Shown: positions 24,767 to 33,422, counted from the first letter of the stretch. The stretch: 64,000 nucleotides of DNA from Hymenobacter norwichensis DSM 15439 (GCF_000420705.1 NZ_ATVL01000010.1:496001-560000), one strand, 5' to 3'. Numbers and translations: made by a program. Notes: generated by a model not told the origin, from the letters alone.

Positions 24767-25072
24767 GTGACTAAAGCAGAAGTAATCGCCGAAATTGCCG
24801 ACAAGACTGGCATTGAGAAAGCTGACGTTTCGGCTACCGTAGAAGCCTTCTTTAAAGTTGTAAAAGACTCGATGGCCGAGGGCAACAATATCTACGTACG
24901 TGGCTTCGGTAGCTTCGTAAACAAAAAACGCGCGAAGAAAGTCGCTCGCAACATCTCGAAAAACACGTCGATTATCATTGACGAGCATTTCATTCCAAGC
25001 TTCAAGCCGTCGAAAACCTTCATCGGCAAGATCAAAAACAGCAAGAAGATTAAAGCACTGGCCAACGCCTAA
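24767..25072 (+). CDS. HU-family DNA-binding protein
   Basis: This 101-residue histone-like protein bends and compacts DNA. MTKAEVIAEIADKTGIEKAD is the usual N-terminus, followed by the GNNIYVRGFGSFVNKKRAKK signature and the DNA-binding arm with ARNISKNTSIII and FIPSFKPSKTF. The start is a GTG at 24767; the 19 codons upstream of it in the same frame are not conserved. It is divergent from mutY and followed by the TPR and RNase G genes, a gene order often seen in Bacteroidetes. Confidence 0.95.
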   Translation: MTKAEVIAEIADKTGIEKADVSATVEAFFKVVKDSMAEGNNIYVRGFGSFVNKKRAKKVARNISKNTSIIIDEHFIPSFKPSKTFIGKIKNSKKIKALANA

Positions 25073-25147
25073 GCTTCATTTTCGTAATATTGCCGGCCGT
25101 GCCGCTGGGTATCCTCAACGGGAAATCCGGCGGCCTGCTTTTTCTCC

Positions 25148-26041
25148 ATGGCTCAACGCACTCATTCGCATCAACTTATCCTTCTAGCAGTAGCTCTCAC
25201 GCTGGTTATTGGGTTATTCCTGTTGCCGAAGGTGATAGTAAAGCCTAAAGAAGGCAAAGGTGAGCTAGCACAGGATGCTGCCCGTACAGCCAACCGCGAC
25301 AACGGAGCGGCAGCCCCATCCACGGCTTCTGTGGAAAGTGGTAAGCCAGCAGGCGCCACACCCGAGCAGCCGCACATGGCCATTGCGCCTAAGCAGCGCC
25401 AAGAAATAAGCGCCCTCACTGCCAAGTACACCGCCGAGAAAGACCCGATTGCCAAACTACGGGTGGCTTCGGAATTGGCAGATAAATACAAGGCAGTTGA
25501 GAAATTCGACAGTGCGGGCTACTTCCTAGAGCAGTTAGCACAAGCCCGTCCAGGCGAGCAAACCTGGAAGCGTGCTGCCGATGCTTATTTCGATGCGTTT
25601 ACCTTTGCTACTACGCAGGAACGGCAGAAAGCCTTGGGTGCCAAGTGTCAAGAACTCTATGGAAAAGTACTGAAGAATAATCCTGAGAACTTAGATGCTA
25701 AAACTAACCTTGGTATGGCCTTTATGGCCAGCGAAAATCCGGTGCAAGGCGTAGTATTGCTGCGCGAAGTATTGGTAGCTGACCCCCGCAACGAGAAAGC
25801 CATCTACAACTTGGGGCTTCTCTCAATGCAGAGCAATCAGTATGAAAAGGCAGTGGAGCGTTTTCGGGAACTGACCAAAGTCAATCCTGATAATGTGAAC
25901 GGCCAGTTTTACCTTGGCGTTGCCTTAGCCCAAACGGGGGCTAAGGCTGATGCCAAGGCTGCCTTGGAAAAGGCAAAAAGTCTGAGCACGGACCCTGGCC
26001 TCACAGCCGCGGTGGACGAGCAGCTTCAGAAGCTTCAGTGA
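25148..26041 (+). CDS. Membrane-anchored tetratricopeptide-repeat protein
   Basis: The 297-residue protein has one N-terminal membrane segment (LILLAVALTLVIGLFLLPKVIV, residues about 10-31 in all) and a charged Ala-rich linker. From about residue 90 it has TPR units, including AKTNLGMAFMASENPVQGVV, KAIYNLGLLSMQSNQYEKAV and GQFYLGVALAQTGAKADA. TPR domains mediate protein-protein contacts; here they would face the periplasm. It sits between HU and RNase G as in many Bacteroidetes, but the partner is unknown. The ATG at 25148 gives the membrane segment in the expected place. Confidence 0.88.
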   Translation: MAQRTHSHQLILLAVALTLVIGLFLLPKVIVKPKEGKGELAQDAARTANRDNGAAAPSTASVESGKPAGATPEQPHMAIAPKQRQEISALTAKYTAEKDPIAKLRVASELADKYKAVEKFDSAGYFLEQLAQARPGEQTWKRAADAYFDAFTFATTQERQKALGAKCQELYGKVLKNNPENLDAKTNLGMAFMASENPVQGVVLLREVLVADPRNEKAIYNLGLLSMQSNQYEKAVERFRELTKVNPDNVNGQFYLGVALAQTGAKADAKAALEKAKSLSTDPGLTAAVDEQLQKLQ

Positions 26042-26042
26042 A

Positions 26043-26145
26043 AAGTTGGCGGCTGATTGTTACTAGTTGAATGTTGGGTTGAGAAGGAGTTTTTGCAAAA
26101 TCATCAACCAACTATCAACCGCTAACAATCCGCAATCAGCGAGAA
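26043..26145. repeat. Imperfect inverted repeat
   Basis: Segments 26043-26085 and 26103-26145 are partly complementary (GGCTGATTGTTACTAGTTG against the complement of CAACTATCAACCGCTAACAA and CAATCAGC). They form a large imperfect hairpin after the TPR gene. The layout resembles the AGCT-rich pairs elsewhere but the sequence differs. It may act as a terminator or mRNA stabiliser. Confidence 0.45.
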
Positions 26146-26180
26146 ATAGTTAATAAGTCAACCATCTAACCCATCACAAC

Positions 26181-26270
26181 ATGCCCTGCGGTAAAAAAAG
26201 AAAGCGTCATAAGATTGCCACTCACAAGCGGAAAAAGCGTCTGCGCAAGAACCGTCACAAGAAGAAGTAA
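26181..26270 (+). CDS. COX24/AURKAIP1-domain small basic ribosomal protein, 29 aa
   Basis: The 29-residue product starts MPCGKKRKRHKIATHKRKKR and ends RLRKNRHKKK, so more than half of its residues are Lys, Arg or His. This is the pattern of the tiny AURKAIP1/COX24-domain proteins annotated across Bacteroidetes and related to mitochondrial mS38, which binds the small ribosomal subunit. The ATG at 26181 and stop at 26268 leave no other option. It lies between the TPR gene and RNase G, in line with an RNA-related role. It is easily missed because of its size. Confidence 0.85.
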   Translation: MPCGKKRKRHKIATHKRKKRLRKNRHKKK

Positions 26271-26376
26271 GCCTTTCGGGGTTTGCTGGCGGGGCTTTTC
26301 TTGCGAGAAAGGCCATCCGTCTATCTCTCATTTTGTATCCCCGAGAGTGGCTGTTTTTTCGCTTTCCCCGAGGTTT

Positions 26377-26416
26377 GCAAGGGAAGCCGGTGCTACGTGC
26401 ACCGGCTTCCCTTTGC
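26377..26416 (+). terminator. Hairpin in the RNase G leader
   Basis: GCAAGGGAAGCCGGTGC pairs with GCACCGGCTTCCCTTTGC with one bulged base and loop TACGT. The T-run is weak, so it may be an attenuator or processing site rather than a full terminator. RNase G autoregulation by leader cleavage is possible but unproven. Confidence 0.5.
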
Positions 26417-26468
26417 CGGTTTCGGAGGCTGCAGGCCATCCATCACGGATACCTAACAACACTATCCA

Positions 26469-28076
26469 TTGAGTAACGAATTAATCATTAATTCTACTCA
26501 GGAAGGAGAACGGATTGCCCTGCTCCAGGACAAGCGGCTCATCGAATATCATTTCGACCGCAACGACACCAATTATTCGGTGGGCGACATCTTCCTGGGC
26601 ACGGTCAAGAAAGTTATGCCCGGTCTGAACGCAGCGTTCATTGACATCGGGTACGAAAAGGATGCGTTTCTGCACTACGGCGACTTGGGCGAGCAATTTC
26701 CTTCGCTCATCAAGTGGGTGCGAGGCGTACAGTCGCAGAAAACTCAGGTAGGCGCACTGAAAAACTTCGGTCTGGAAGGGCCGCTGGACAAGGTGGGCAA
26801 AGCTGCCGATATATTGAAGAAGGGCCAGCAAATACTGGTTCAGATTGTAAAAGAGCCAATTTCCACCAAAGGGCCACGCCTATCCACCGACATTTCCATG
26901 GCGGGGCGCTATTTGGTGTTAGTACCGTTCTCAAACACCATCAGCGTCTCGAAGAAAATCGTGAGCAAGACGGAGCGGGAGCGGTTAAAACGGCTGATTG
27001 CTTCCATTAAGCCCGACAATTTTGGGGTCATCATCCGCACGGTAGCGGAAGGCCGCGAAGTAGCAGAGCTAGACCGTGACATGCAAAGCATGACCAGCAA
27101 GTGGGAGCAACTCTTCACGGCGTTGCGTTCGGCCAAGCCAAACGATAAGGTGCTCGGTGAGCTAGGACGCACCAGTTCTATGTTGCGCGACATGCTAAAC
27201 GAGTCGTTTGATGCCATTACGGTGGATACGACGGCCCGTTTTGAGGAGATGCGCGGGTATCTGGAACAGATTGCGCCAGACAAAATCGGGCTGCTGAAGC
27301 ACTACACTGGCAAGGTGAAAGTGTTTGAGCACCTTGGGATTGAAAAGCAGCTGAAAACGCTGTTTGGCAAAACAGTAACAGTGCCTGGCGGTGGCTATTT
27401 AGTGATTGAGCACACGGAAGCGCTACACGTTATAGACGTAAACTCCGGCAACAAAAGCAACCAGGAAAGTGACCAAGAAGCCACGGCTTTGATGGTGAAC
27501 ATGCTGGCTGCCAAGGAGGTAGCGCGTCAGCTTCGGCTGCGTGATATGGGTGGCATTATCGTTGTCGATTTCATTGATATGAAGTCGGCAGAGAGCCGTA
27601 AGAAGGTAGAAGATGCTGTACACAGCATCATGAAGCTGGATAAAGCGCGGTATACCATCTTGCCCATCACCAAGTTCGGGCTGCTACAAATCACGCGGCA
27701 GCGCGTACGACCTGCTGAAAATATTATCACCGGAGAAGTATGCCCAACCTGTGGCGGTACCGGTAAGATTTCGGCTTCCATTCAGGTTACCGACGAAATC
27801 GACAACAGCATTGAAGATTTGCTGGTCACTCAAAACCAATCGGGTATTACGCTCTACGTGCATCCCTTCCTGCATGCGTATTACACGAAAGGCTTGGTAT
27901 CCAAGCAGATGAAATGGTATTTGAAATACTACAAGTGGATCAAGGTGGTAAAGGATACCAGTCTGGGCCTCACTGATTACCGTATCGAAGATGAGCAAGG
28001 TGAGGAAATAGAGCTGCACTCTGCTGCTGCTGCTATGGCCCGTTTGCAAGACCGCGAATTGGAAATAACTGACTAA
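26469..28076 (+). CDS. rng: Ribonuclease G/E family endoribonuclease
   Basis: The 535-residue protein has an N-terminal S1 RNA-binding domain (FLGTVKKVMPGLNAAFIDIG at about 42-61) and the RNase H-like catalytic core. The core includes the metal-binding Asp motifs HVIDVNSGNK and GGIIVVDFIDMK, and the Zn-link CPTCGGTGK near residues 420-428. It lacks the long C-terminal scaffold of RNase E, so it is of the RNase G length class. The start is a TTG at 26469 (MSNELIINSTQEGERIALL), the only plausible start before the conserved block. It probably acts in rRNA maturation and mRNA turnover. Confidence 0.95.
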   Translation: MSNELIINSTQEGERIALLQDKRLIEYHFDRNDTNYSVGDIFLGTVKKVMPGLNAAFIDIGYEKDAFLHYGDLGEQFPSLIKWVRGVQSQKTQVGALKNFGLEGPLDKVGKAADILKKGQQILVQIVKEPISTKGPRLSTDISMAGRYLVLVPFSNTISVSKKIVSKTERERLKRLIASIKPDNFGVIIRTVAEGREVAELDRDMQSMTSKWEQLFTALRSAKPNDKVLGELGRTSSMLRDMLNESFDAITVDTTARFEEMRGYLEQIAPDKIGLLKHYTGKVKVFEHLGIEKQLKTLFGKTVTVPGGGYLVIEHTEALHVIDVNSGNKSNQESDQEATALMVNMLAAKEVARQLRLRDMGGIIVVDFIDMKSAESRKKVEDAVHSIMKLDKARYTILPITKFGLLQITRQRVRPAENIITGEVCPTCGGTGKISASIQVTDEIDNSIEDLLVTQNQSGITLYVHPFLHAYYTKGLVSKQMKWYLKYYKWIKVVKDTSLGLTDYRIEDEQGEEIELHSAAAAMARLQDRELEITD

Positions 28077-28111
28077 CGGAAACGTTCTGCGACGACTCCT
28101 CCTGACAGAAG

Positions 28112-28146
28112 AAAAGCCCGTGCCACTCGAAGTGACACGGGCTTTT
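28112..28146. terminator. Terminator between RNase G and a convergent gene
   Basis: AAAAGCCCGTGCCACT pairs with AGTGACACGGGCTTTT with one internal mismatch, followed by T residues. It can serve both directions. Confidence 0.88.
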
Positions 28147-28171
28147 TCCTGAGCAAAACGGATGATTTCGG

Positions 28172-28843
28172 CTAGAACTTGAGGCCCAAATCCAGCGCGA
28201 ATTCGCTATTTTTTAGGCTGACATCAGAAAACTTCCGGGCGTCTTCGAAGTATTTATCCACGTTTAGTAGGCCGCGGTGGTAGCTAAGGCCAGCTAGTAC
28301 TTTGGTGCTCTGCCCAAGTTGGTATTCTACCCCAAAACCGAGCAGGGCAGCTATTTCCGGCGTAATAATGTGGTCTAGGGCTTTGGTTTCGTCGCCGGTT
28401 GTGGGGCTGATGTAACGCTTGTTGCCGTCGACCCGGGCCGCAATGGCTCCACCTAGCGTTCCACCTAGCTGGAAATACAGTTTGGTATCGGTGGTGATGT
28501 CGTTGGTGAATAGCTTCACCGAAACCGGCACCTCCAGATACTGCATGCCTATTTTCTGCTCGTAGCGCCGGGCGTTGATTGGGTCCAGGTAGCTAATAGT
28601 GCCACCTTTGCCTACCAACTGGATGCCAGTGCTGAAAGCATAGTTCTGCCCGAAAAAATAATCCACTATAAGGCCACCGCCAATAGTCAGCTTGCTTTTT
28701 TCGTTCTGGAAGCTGAGCGAAGAAGGCGACTCTGCCCGTAGATTAGTTAGAGAGGGAGAGAGCTTTACTCCAATTTCAACCTGCGCGGAAGCGGTTCCTG
28801 CCGAAGCAGCAACGGTTAGCAGGACTAGGACTATTTTTTTCAT
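28172..28843 (-). CDS. Outer-membrane beta-barrel protein, PorT-like
   Basis: The 223-residue protein has a signal peptide (IVLVLLTVAASAGTASAQ) and then alternating strands: VEIGVKLSPSLTNLRAE, IGGGLIVDYFFGQNYAFSTG, YLEVPVSVKLFTND, and a C-terminal strand FALDLGLKF ending in Phe, as outer-membrane barrels do. This matches the Bacteroidetes outer-membrane barrel family that includes PorT. The YLEVPV.VK block is characteristic of that family. True PorT of the type IX secretion system cannot be distinguished from its many paralogues here. It is divergent from gldB, which has a gliding role. Confidence 0.82.
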   Translation of the reverse strand: MKKIVLVLLTVAASAGTASAQVEIGVKLSPSLTNLRAESPSSLSFQNEKSKLTIGGGLIVDYFFGQNYAFSTGIQLVGKGGTISYLDPINARRYEQKIGMQYLEVPVSVKLFTNDITTDTKLYFQLGGTLGGAIAARVDGNKRYISPTTGDETKALDHIITPEIAALLGFGVEYQLGQSTKVLAGLSYHRGLLNVDKYFEDARKFSDVSLKNSEFALDLGLKF

Positions 28844-28951
28844 GGCAGAATTTCAATAAACTGAAGTACTTATCAATGCTAGCCCTATCGGCGAGTGGTT
28901 TTAGGCTATTTTCGCCTTAAAGATAGAAGCGTGCTCCACATTCCTACTTAT

Positions 28952-29968
28952 ATGCGTCATGTCCTCGGTGTTCTGTTAGGTGCTTCCTTGGCCCTGTTTG
29001 CTAGCTGCAACCGTAGCCAAGACAAGTGCGAGCTAGATCCGGCAGTAGCTAACGTAAAAGCACCAGTGGAGTTGGAACGTCTGGAAAAGCCTTTCTTTCA
29101 AATTAAGAATACCGCTGATGCTAAACGCTTTCTGGCAGAACACCCATTATTCGCCAACCAGTTTTTGCAGCGTCGCCAGTTTCCAACCGATGAGGTGCTG
29201 GCCGGTACGCTAACGCGCTTGGCAACCAACGTGGGTTTGCAGCAGCTAGGTCGGCAGACGGATAGCACGTTTCAAGACTCAGAGAAAATGAAAGGCGATT
29301 TGCAGCGTATGTTCCAGCATATCCGCTATAATTTTGCCGACTTCCCAGTACCACCCGTTAAAACATTTGTGACGGGCTTGAGCCAGGATATGTTTGTGAA
29401 TGACAGCTTAATGGTACTGGGGCTAGACTTCTTTGTGGGACCCAACGCCAAGTACCGGCCCAATGTGCCCGACTACATTCTGCGCCGCTACCAGCCCGAG
29501 TACGTGCTGCCTACTGCCGCGCTAGCTATCAGCAGCAAGTACAACAAAAAGGAATTGACCAACCAAACCATGCTAGCCGACATGGTACAGTTCGGCAAGT
29601 CGCTCTACTTTGCCGAGCGGGTACTGCCCTGCACGCCTGATTCGTTGCTGATTGGGTACACCAACAAAGAACTGGCTGGTATTAACTTCAACGAAGGGAA
29701 GATTTGGGCGCACTTTCTGGAAAAGAAGCTCATCTACAATACAGCGCCGTTCACCATCCAGAAATACGTAGGCGAGCGGCCCAACATCCCGGAAATCGAT
29801 AAGACTTGCCCCGGTAGGGTAGGAGCGTGGGTGGGCTGGCAAATTGTGCGCAAGTATATGAGCACCCACCCCAACGTAACGCTGGCTCAACTTATGGCCG
29901 ACAAAAACGCCCAGCACATTCTCACCGACTCGCGCTACCGTCCCAAGCCACGCCGCGCCGAGAAGTAG
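28952..29968 (+). CDS. gldB: Gliding motility lipoprotein GldB
   Basis: GldB is a cell-envelope lipoprotein needed for gliding in Flavobacterium. The 338-residue product has a signal sequence with the lipobox FASC (Cys19), then RLEKPFFQI, the segment LFANQFLQRR, and the central block SLMVLGLDFFVGPNAKYRPN with PDYILRRYQPEYVLPTAALA, all typical of the family. The C-terminal half contains GKIWAHFLEKKLIYNT and RVGAWVGWQIVRKYM. The ATG at 28952 begins the signal peptide; an earlier in-frame start at 28895 would add 19 residues with no signal. It lies 6 kb from gldD, not adjacent. Confidence 0.9.
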   Translation: MRHVLGVLLGASLALFASCNRSQDKCELDPAVANVKAPVELERLEKPFFQIKNTADAKRFLAEHPLFANQFLQRRQFPTDEVLAGTLTRLATNVGLQQLGRQTDSTFQDSEKMKGDLQRMFQHIRYNFADFPVPPVKTFVTGLSQDMFVNDSLMVLGLDFFVGPNAKYRPNVPDYILRRYQPEYVLPTAALAISSKYNKKELTNQTMLADMVQFGKSLYFAERVLPCTPDSLLIGYTNKELAGINFNEGKIWAHFLEKKLIYNTAPFTIQKYVGERPNIPEIDKTCPGRVGAWVGWQIVRKYMSTHPNVTLAQLMADKNAQHILTDSRYRPKPRRAEK

Positions 29969-30039
29969 AAAGTTTACCTTGAATTTAGGATGGGCAGCAG
30001 CCAACGTTCTGATATTTAGTAATTCATAAACGTTACAGC

Positions 30040-31239
30040 GTGCACATTGCCGTTTTCAGTCAGTATCACACCAACCCCGACTGTGCGGCTACTAGTAGGC
30101 ACTATACGCTGTTGGCGCATATTGCCCGTACGCACCGCGTTACGCTCATTACTACGCGTACTTGGGAGAAGCAACGACTCACGGAGGAATTTCCTTGGGT
30201 ACCAGAGGGGGTGGAATTACGGGCAGCTCAGGTGCCTTACCAGAACCAGATGGGAGTGTTGCGGCGCGGTGTGGCCTTTGGGCAATACGCGGCATATGCT
30301 GTGCGAGAAGGGCTACGGATCGATAAACCTGATGTTATCTGGGGTATTAGTACGCCCCTGACGGCGGCCTGGGCCGCTGCCCAGGTAGCACGCTGGCGCC
30401 AGGTGCAGTGGGTGTTTGAAGTACAGGATTTGTGGCCATCTTTTCCCATTGCCATGGGCGCGGTGCCAAATCAGTGGGCACAGCGTAGGCTATTTGCATT
30501 GGAAAAAAGCCTCTATCAATCGGCGCGCCACATTTTGCCTCTCTCGCCCGATATGACGAGCTACGTGCGTGAACTTGGGGTACCCGCAGATAAGCTCACC
30601 ACGGTTCTCAATGGTACCGACCTGGAGTTAGCTGCTCGTGCTACCGATGAAGCAGCAGCGGCTTTGCGGCTGGCCTTGCAGCTACAAGGTCAGCGGGTGG
30701 TGCTGTACGCTGGTACTTTCGGCCGCGCCAACAATGTGCAATTGCTGGTGGACGCCGCCGTGCAGTTAGCCCCCACCTGCCCGGATGTGACGTGGCTTTT
30801 TATGGGGCATGGATTCGACGAGGAACTGTTACGGCAGGCCGCTGCCCGCTACGCATTCATTCGGGTGGTACCACCGCAACCGCGCCATGTTGTATTTACC
30901 TGGTTTCGGCTGGCTGATGTATCGGTGGTATCATTCCTGGGGCTGCCAATACTAGACGCCAACTCGCCAGCCAAGCTATACGACAGTCTAGCAGTAGGTA
31001 CCCCTGTGATAGTTACTAATTCCGGCTGGACACGGGATTTGGTGGAAACTAATGGCTGTGGCTGGTACTCGCCTGCTACTGATGCCAAGGGTTTATCGGC
31101 TCTACTTGGCAATCTGTTCGCAAACCCTGCAATGATGAAAATGGCTGGTGAATTCGGACGCAAAGTAGCCAACGCTTCTTTCAATCGACAGCAGTTGGCT
31201 GGGGTTGTGCAAGATGTTTTGGAGAAAGCAGCTGGATGA
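30040..31239 (+). CDS. Family 4 glycosyltransferase
   Basis: The 399-residue protein has the two-Rossmann GT-B architecture. The N-terminal domain (HIAVFSQYHTNPDCAATSRH, then VIWGISTPLTAAW) resembles WbuB-like enzymes. The C-terminal nucleotide-sugar-binding domain has VVLYAGTFGRANNVQLLVDA and the ANSPAKLYDSLAVGTPVIV region, where the E of the usual EX7E motif is replaced. It probably transfers a sugar during cell-surface polysaccharide synthesis, but no other such genes adjoin it. The start is a GTG at 30040. It converges on nth with 25 bases between stops and no terminator. Confidence 0.85.
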   Translation: MHIAVFSQYHTNPDCAATSRHYTLLAHIARTHRVTLITTRTWEKQRLTEEFPWVPEGVELRAAQVPYQNQMGVLRRGVAFGQYAAYAVREGLRIDKPDVIWGISTPLTAAWAAAQVARWRQVQWVFEVQDLWPSFPIAMGAVPNQWAQRRLFALEKSLYQSARHILPLSPDMTSYVRELGVPADKLTTVLNGTDLELAARATDEAAAALRLALQLQGQRVVLYAGTFGRANNVQLLVDAAVQLAPTCPDVTWLFMGHGFDEELLRQAAARYAFIRVVPPQPRHVVFTWFRLADVSVVSFLGLPILDANSPAKLYDSLAVGTPVIVTNSGWTRDLVETNGCGWYSPATDAKGLSALLGNLFANPAMMKMAGEFGRKVANASFNRQQLAGVVQDVLEKAAG

Positions 31240-31264
31240 TGTACTGCCAAGAACTACTTATGTA

Positions 31265-31984
31265 CTACGTTGTACTAAGTGGATCCGTATTTTGCTTAGA
31301 TTCAGCAGGAAATGTTGATATTCTACCAGCCTTTGCCACTGCCAATTCATTCTGTTCGTAGTATTTGCACCAGCTACTTAGTGGGCATATGCTGCATTTG
31401 GGTTGACGAGCAACGCAAATATAACGGCCGTGCAAAATCAGCCAATGGTGTGCCTTCGGAATCAACTCTTCCGGGATGTACTTCACAAGTGCTTTTTCAA
31501 CGGCAAGTGGAGTAGTAGCAGTGCGCGGTACTAGCCCCAGCCGGTGCGACACCCGAAAAACGTGTGTGTCGACGGCCATGGCGGGCTGGTTGTAGATAAC
31601 CGACACCACTACGTTGGCAGTTTTGCGACCCACTCCCGGCAGTTGCTGTAATTCTTCAATGCTGCTGGGCACTTCGCCGCCGAAGTTCTCGGTCAGCATA
31701 CGGCCTAGCCCAGCCAAATGCTTGGCTTTGTTGTTGGGGTATGAAATGCTGCGGATGAATGGGAAAACATCTTCAGCGGTAGCTGCCGCTAGGTGGGCCG
31801 GCGTTGGGAACTGCTCGATTAGAGCTGGCATCACCATATTCACCCGTTTGTCGGTGCACTGCGCGCTTAGCACTACCGCCACAATTAGCTCGTACGGATT
31901 GGCGTAGTGCAGCTCCGTTTCGGGCTGTGGAAAGTTGGTAGTGAAATAGTCGAGAAAATGACGGAAACGCTCGGTGATGCGCAT
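31265..31984 (-). CDS. nth: Endonuclease III
   Basis: Nth is a DNA glycosylase/AP-lyase for oxidised pyrimidines. The 239-residue product has the helix-hairpin-helix with catalytic Lys (LPGVGRKTANVV), the catalytic Asp in AVDTHVFRVS, and the [4Fe-4S] loop with Cys spaced 6-2-5 (CVARQPKCSICPLSSWC). The ATG at 31984 (MRITERFRHFLDYF) matches the family N-terminus; an upstream in-frame start at 32056 would add 24 hydrophobic residues unlike the family. A minus-strand -7-like TAACTTTG at 32077-32084 lies within the preceding terminator hairpin and may be its promoter. Confidence 0.96.
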   Translation of the reverse strand: MRITERFRHFLDYFTTNFPQPETELHYANPYELIVAVVLSAQCTDKRVNMVMPALIEQFPTPAHLAAATAEDVFPFIRSISYPNNKAKHLAGLGRMLTENFGGEVPSSIEELQQLPGVGRKTANVVVSVIYNQPAMAVDTHVFRVSHRLGLVPRTATTPLAVEKALVKYIPEELIPKAHHWLILHGRYICVARQPKCSICPLSSWCKYYEQNELAVAKAGRISTFPAESKQNTDPLSTT

Positions 31985-32064
31985 AAGAGAAACTAGGTAA
32001 CACAGTAGCGGAATAGCCGCCGCAAGTAGCGGCCAGCAGCGCAATACGGCAAACAACAGAAAAA

Positions 32065-32113
32065 GCCAGCCTACGACAAAGTTACCAGATGGTAAGCTTT
32101 GCCGTAGGCTGGC
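32065..32113 (-). terminator. Terminator after the sigma factor unit
   Basis: A stem of about 22 bp with one mismatch and one bulge (GCCAGCCTACG and complement at the base, TTACC-AGAT-GGTAA at the tip) is followed by TTTTT on the minus strand. It contains CAAAGTTA, the reverse of a -7 consensus, which could also start nth transcription. Confidence 0.8.
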
Positions 32114-32134
32114 AGAATGATATAAGCTGTTTCC

Positions 32135-32365
32135 CTAAGCCGAGCGCAGGAACGTGCGCGAATATTGCAGAATAGCGTCGGTGCTCCGTTTGCTGGGGCC
32201 ACATGCTAGTGCGTCTAGACTGCGCTGAGCCAATAGCAAATCGGCGCAAGCGGTGGCCAACTCGGGGTCGTGCACCAAAGCTTGTTCTACTTCCTGCTGC
32301 TCTTCAGCTGGCAATTCGTTGTACACGTACCGGAGCAGGTTCTCGTTGGGTAAGGTTTTGATCAT
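32135..32365 (-). CDS. Small protein overlapping the sigma factor gene, possible regulator
   Basis: The 76-residue product (begins MIKTLPNENLLRYVYNELPA) is acidic and helical, with no membrane segment and no Cys-His zinc motif. Its start overlaps the end of the sigma gene by 62 bases in another frame, which suggests translational coupling. The NENLLRYVYNELPAEEQQEV stretch resembles the N-terminal helices of anti-sigma proteins, where residues like LL.Y..NEL.. precede a membrane anchor that is missing here. A soluble anti-sigma or sigma-interacting role is inference from position and this similarity. Confidence 0.7.
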   Translation of the reverse strand: MIKTLPNENLLRYVYNELPAEEQQEVEQALVHDPELATACADLLLAQRSLDALACGPSKRSTDAILQYSRTFLRSA

Positions 32366-32939
32366 AGGGAATTGGTTGTACGGCCATCTTCTTCCGAAGG
32401 TTGATTAGCGCATAACGCATCCTCCCCAGCGCAGTATTGATGCTAACCCCCGTCGCGTCGGCAATTTCCTGGAAGCTCATGTCGCCATAATGACGCATAA
32501 TAAGCACTTCCTTTTGGGCCGCAGGTAGGTCCTGAATCAATTCACGAAGCTGGGTATAGGTTTCTTCCCGGGTCAGAGCCGATTCCACCCCTTCCTCGGC
32601 ATGCGAGAGAGAGTTGAACGTATGGCTCGTCGTGTCAAGGTTGAGCAGCGGACTGCGCTTCTCGCGACGGAAAAAATCAATGGCCAGATTGTGGGCAATG
32701 CGGCAGATCCAAGAAGAGAATTTTCCCTCTTCGTTGTAACGGCCACTCTTCATGGTGTGAATAGCCTTGATGAAAGTATCCTGCAACAAGTCGTCGGCCA
32801 CGTCTTCGTCACGCACAATCAACATGATAGTGGTGAAGACACGGGCTTTATGACGTTCGAGCAACTGCGCGAAGGCTTCTTCTTTGCCGGCAATATAAAG
32901 TGAAATCAGAGCGGAGTCGCTCGGCTGCAGGGTTTCCAT
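32304..32939 (-). CDS. RNA polymerase sigma-70 family (ECF-type) sigma factor
   Basis: The 211-residue protein has region 2 (DVADDLLQDTFIKAIHTMKS, then FSSWICRIAHNLAIDFFRRE) and region 4 (QKEVLIMRHYGDMSFQEIAD, then ATGVSINTALGRMRYALINL), the layout of an ECF sigma factor. The N-terminus (METLQPSDSALISLYIAGKE) and the ATG at 32939 fit. A -7/-33 pair lies about 100 bases upstream. The stimulus is unknown. The overlapping small gene downstream may encode its regulator. Confidence 0.93.
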   Translation of the reverse strand: METLQPSDSALISLYIAGKEEAFAQLLERHKARVFTTIMLIVRDEDVADDLLQDTFIKAIHTMKSGRYNEEGKFSSWICRIAHNLAIDFFRREKRSPLLNLDTTSHTFNSLSHAEEGVESALTREETYTQLRELIQDLPAAQKEVLIMRHYGDMSFQEIADATGVSINTALGRMRYALINLRKKMAVQPIPYDQNLTQREPAPVRVQRIAS

Positions 32940-33037
32940 AAAAGCTACGAATAAGGGAACGTAGAGCTTTAAACCATATTGTGCAGCTGCCGGTGAATTT
33001 TAATTAATGAGCGCAGGATGAAGATTTCTCCTGTTTT

Positions 33038-33068
33038 CAAATGTAGAGAACTGCCGGGGCAAACACAA
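33038..33068 (-). promoter_or_regulatory. Promoter of the sigma factor gene
   Basis: On the minus strand TACATTTG (33038-33045) matches TAnnTTTG and TTG (33066-33068) lies 20 bases upstream of it. The predicted leader is about 90 bases. Confidence 0.6.
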
Positions 33069-33422
33069 TGCCTGAAAGGTCTGAAGTGAAAATATTTTTC
33101 AGCATTAGGAAACTTTTGTATATAGTATTGTCAATGAGGGATATTGTGTTGCAAAAAGCTCTGCTTTTCTGGTAAGCTGTTGATACTATGGCTTAAAAAA
33201 TTACGGTTTCAGTGCCCATGGCTAGTACCACAAAATTCAGGTACTTGCTTTGACTTTCGGCTATATAAGCCATACTAGCGCACTGTGCGGCGAGCAGGCC
33301 TTTTTTTAGCCGTAATGCTTGTATGATTGAACCCTGCGTAGGGCGCTGGTTAAAGCTTGATATATAGTAGCACGCTAATTATGATTTGCGACTCGGCAGT
33401 ATGGTGTTCGAATAGGTGGACC
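33069..33422. other. AT-rich intergenic region, no gene found
   Basis: About 350 bases between divergent transcription units. It holds a short hairpin AAAAGC-TCT-GCTTTT near 33155 and a T7 run near 33301, neither convincing. No coding frame with a supported start is seen. Confidence 0.4.

Noticed and set aside
33150..33311. Small RNA ending at the T7 run near 33301
   Set aside because: No consensus promoter at a suitable distance and no stable hairpin before the T-run.
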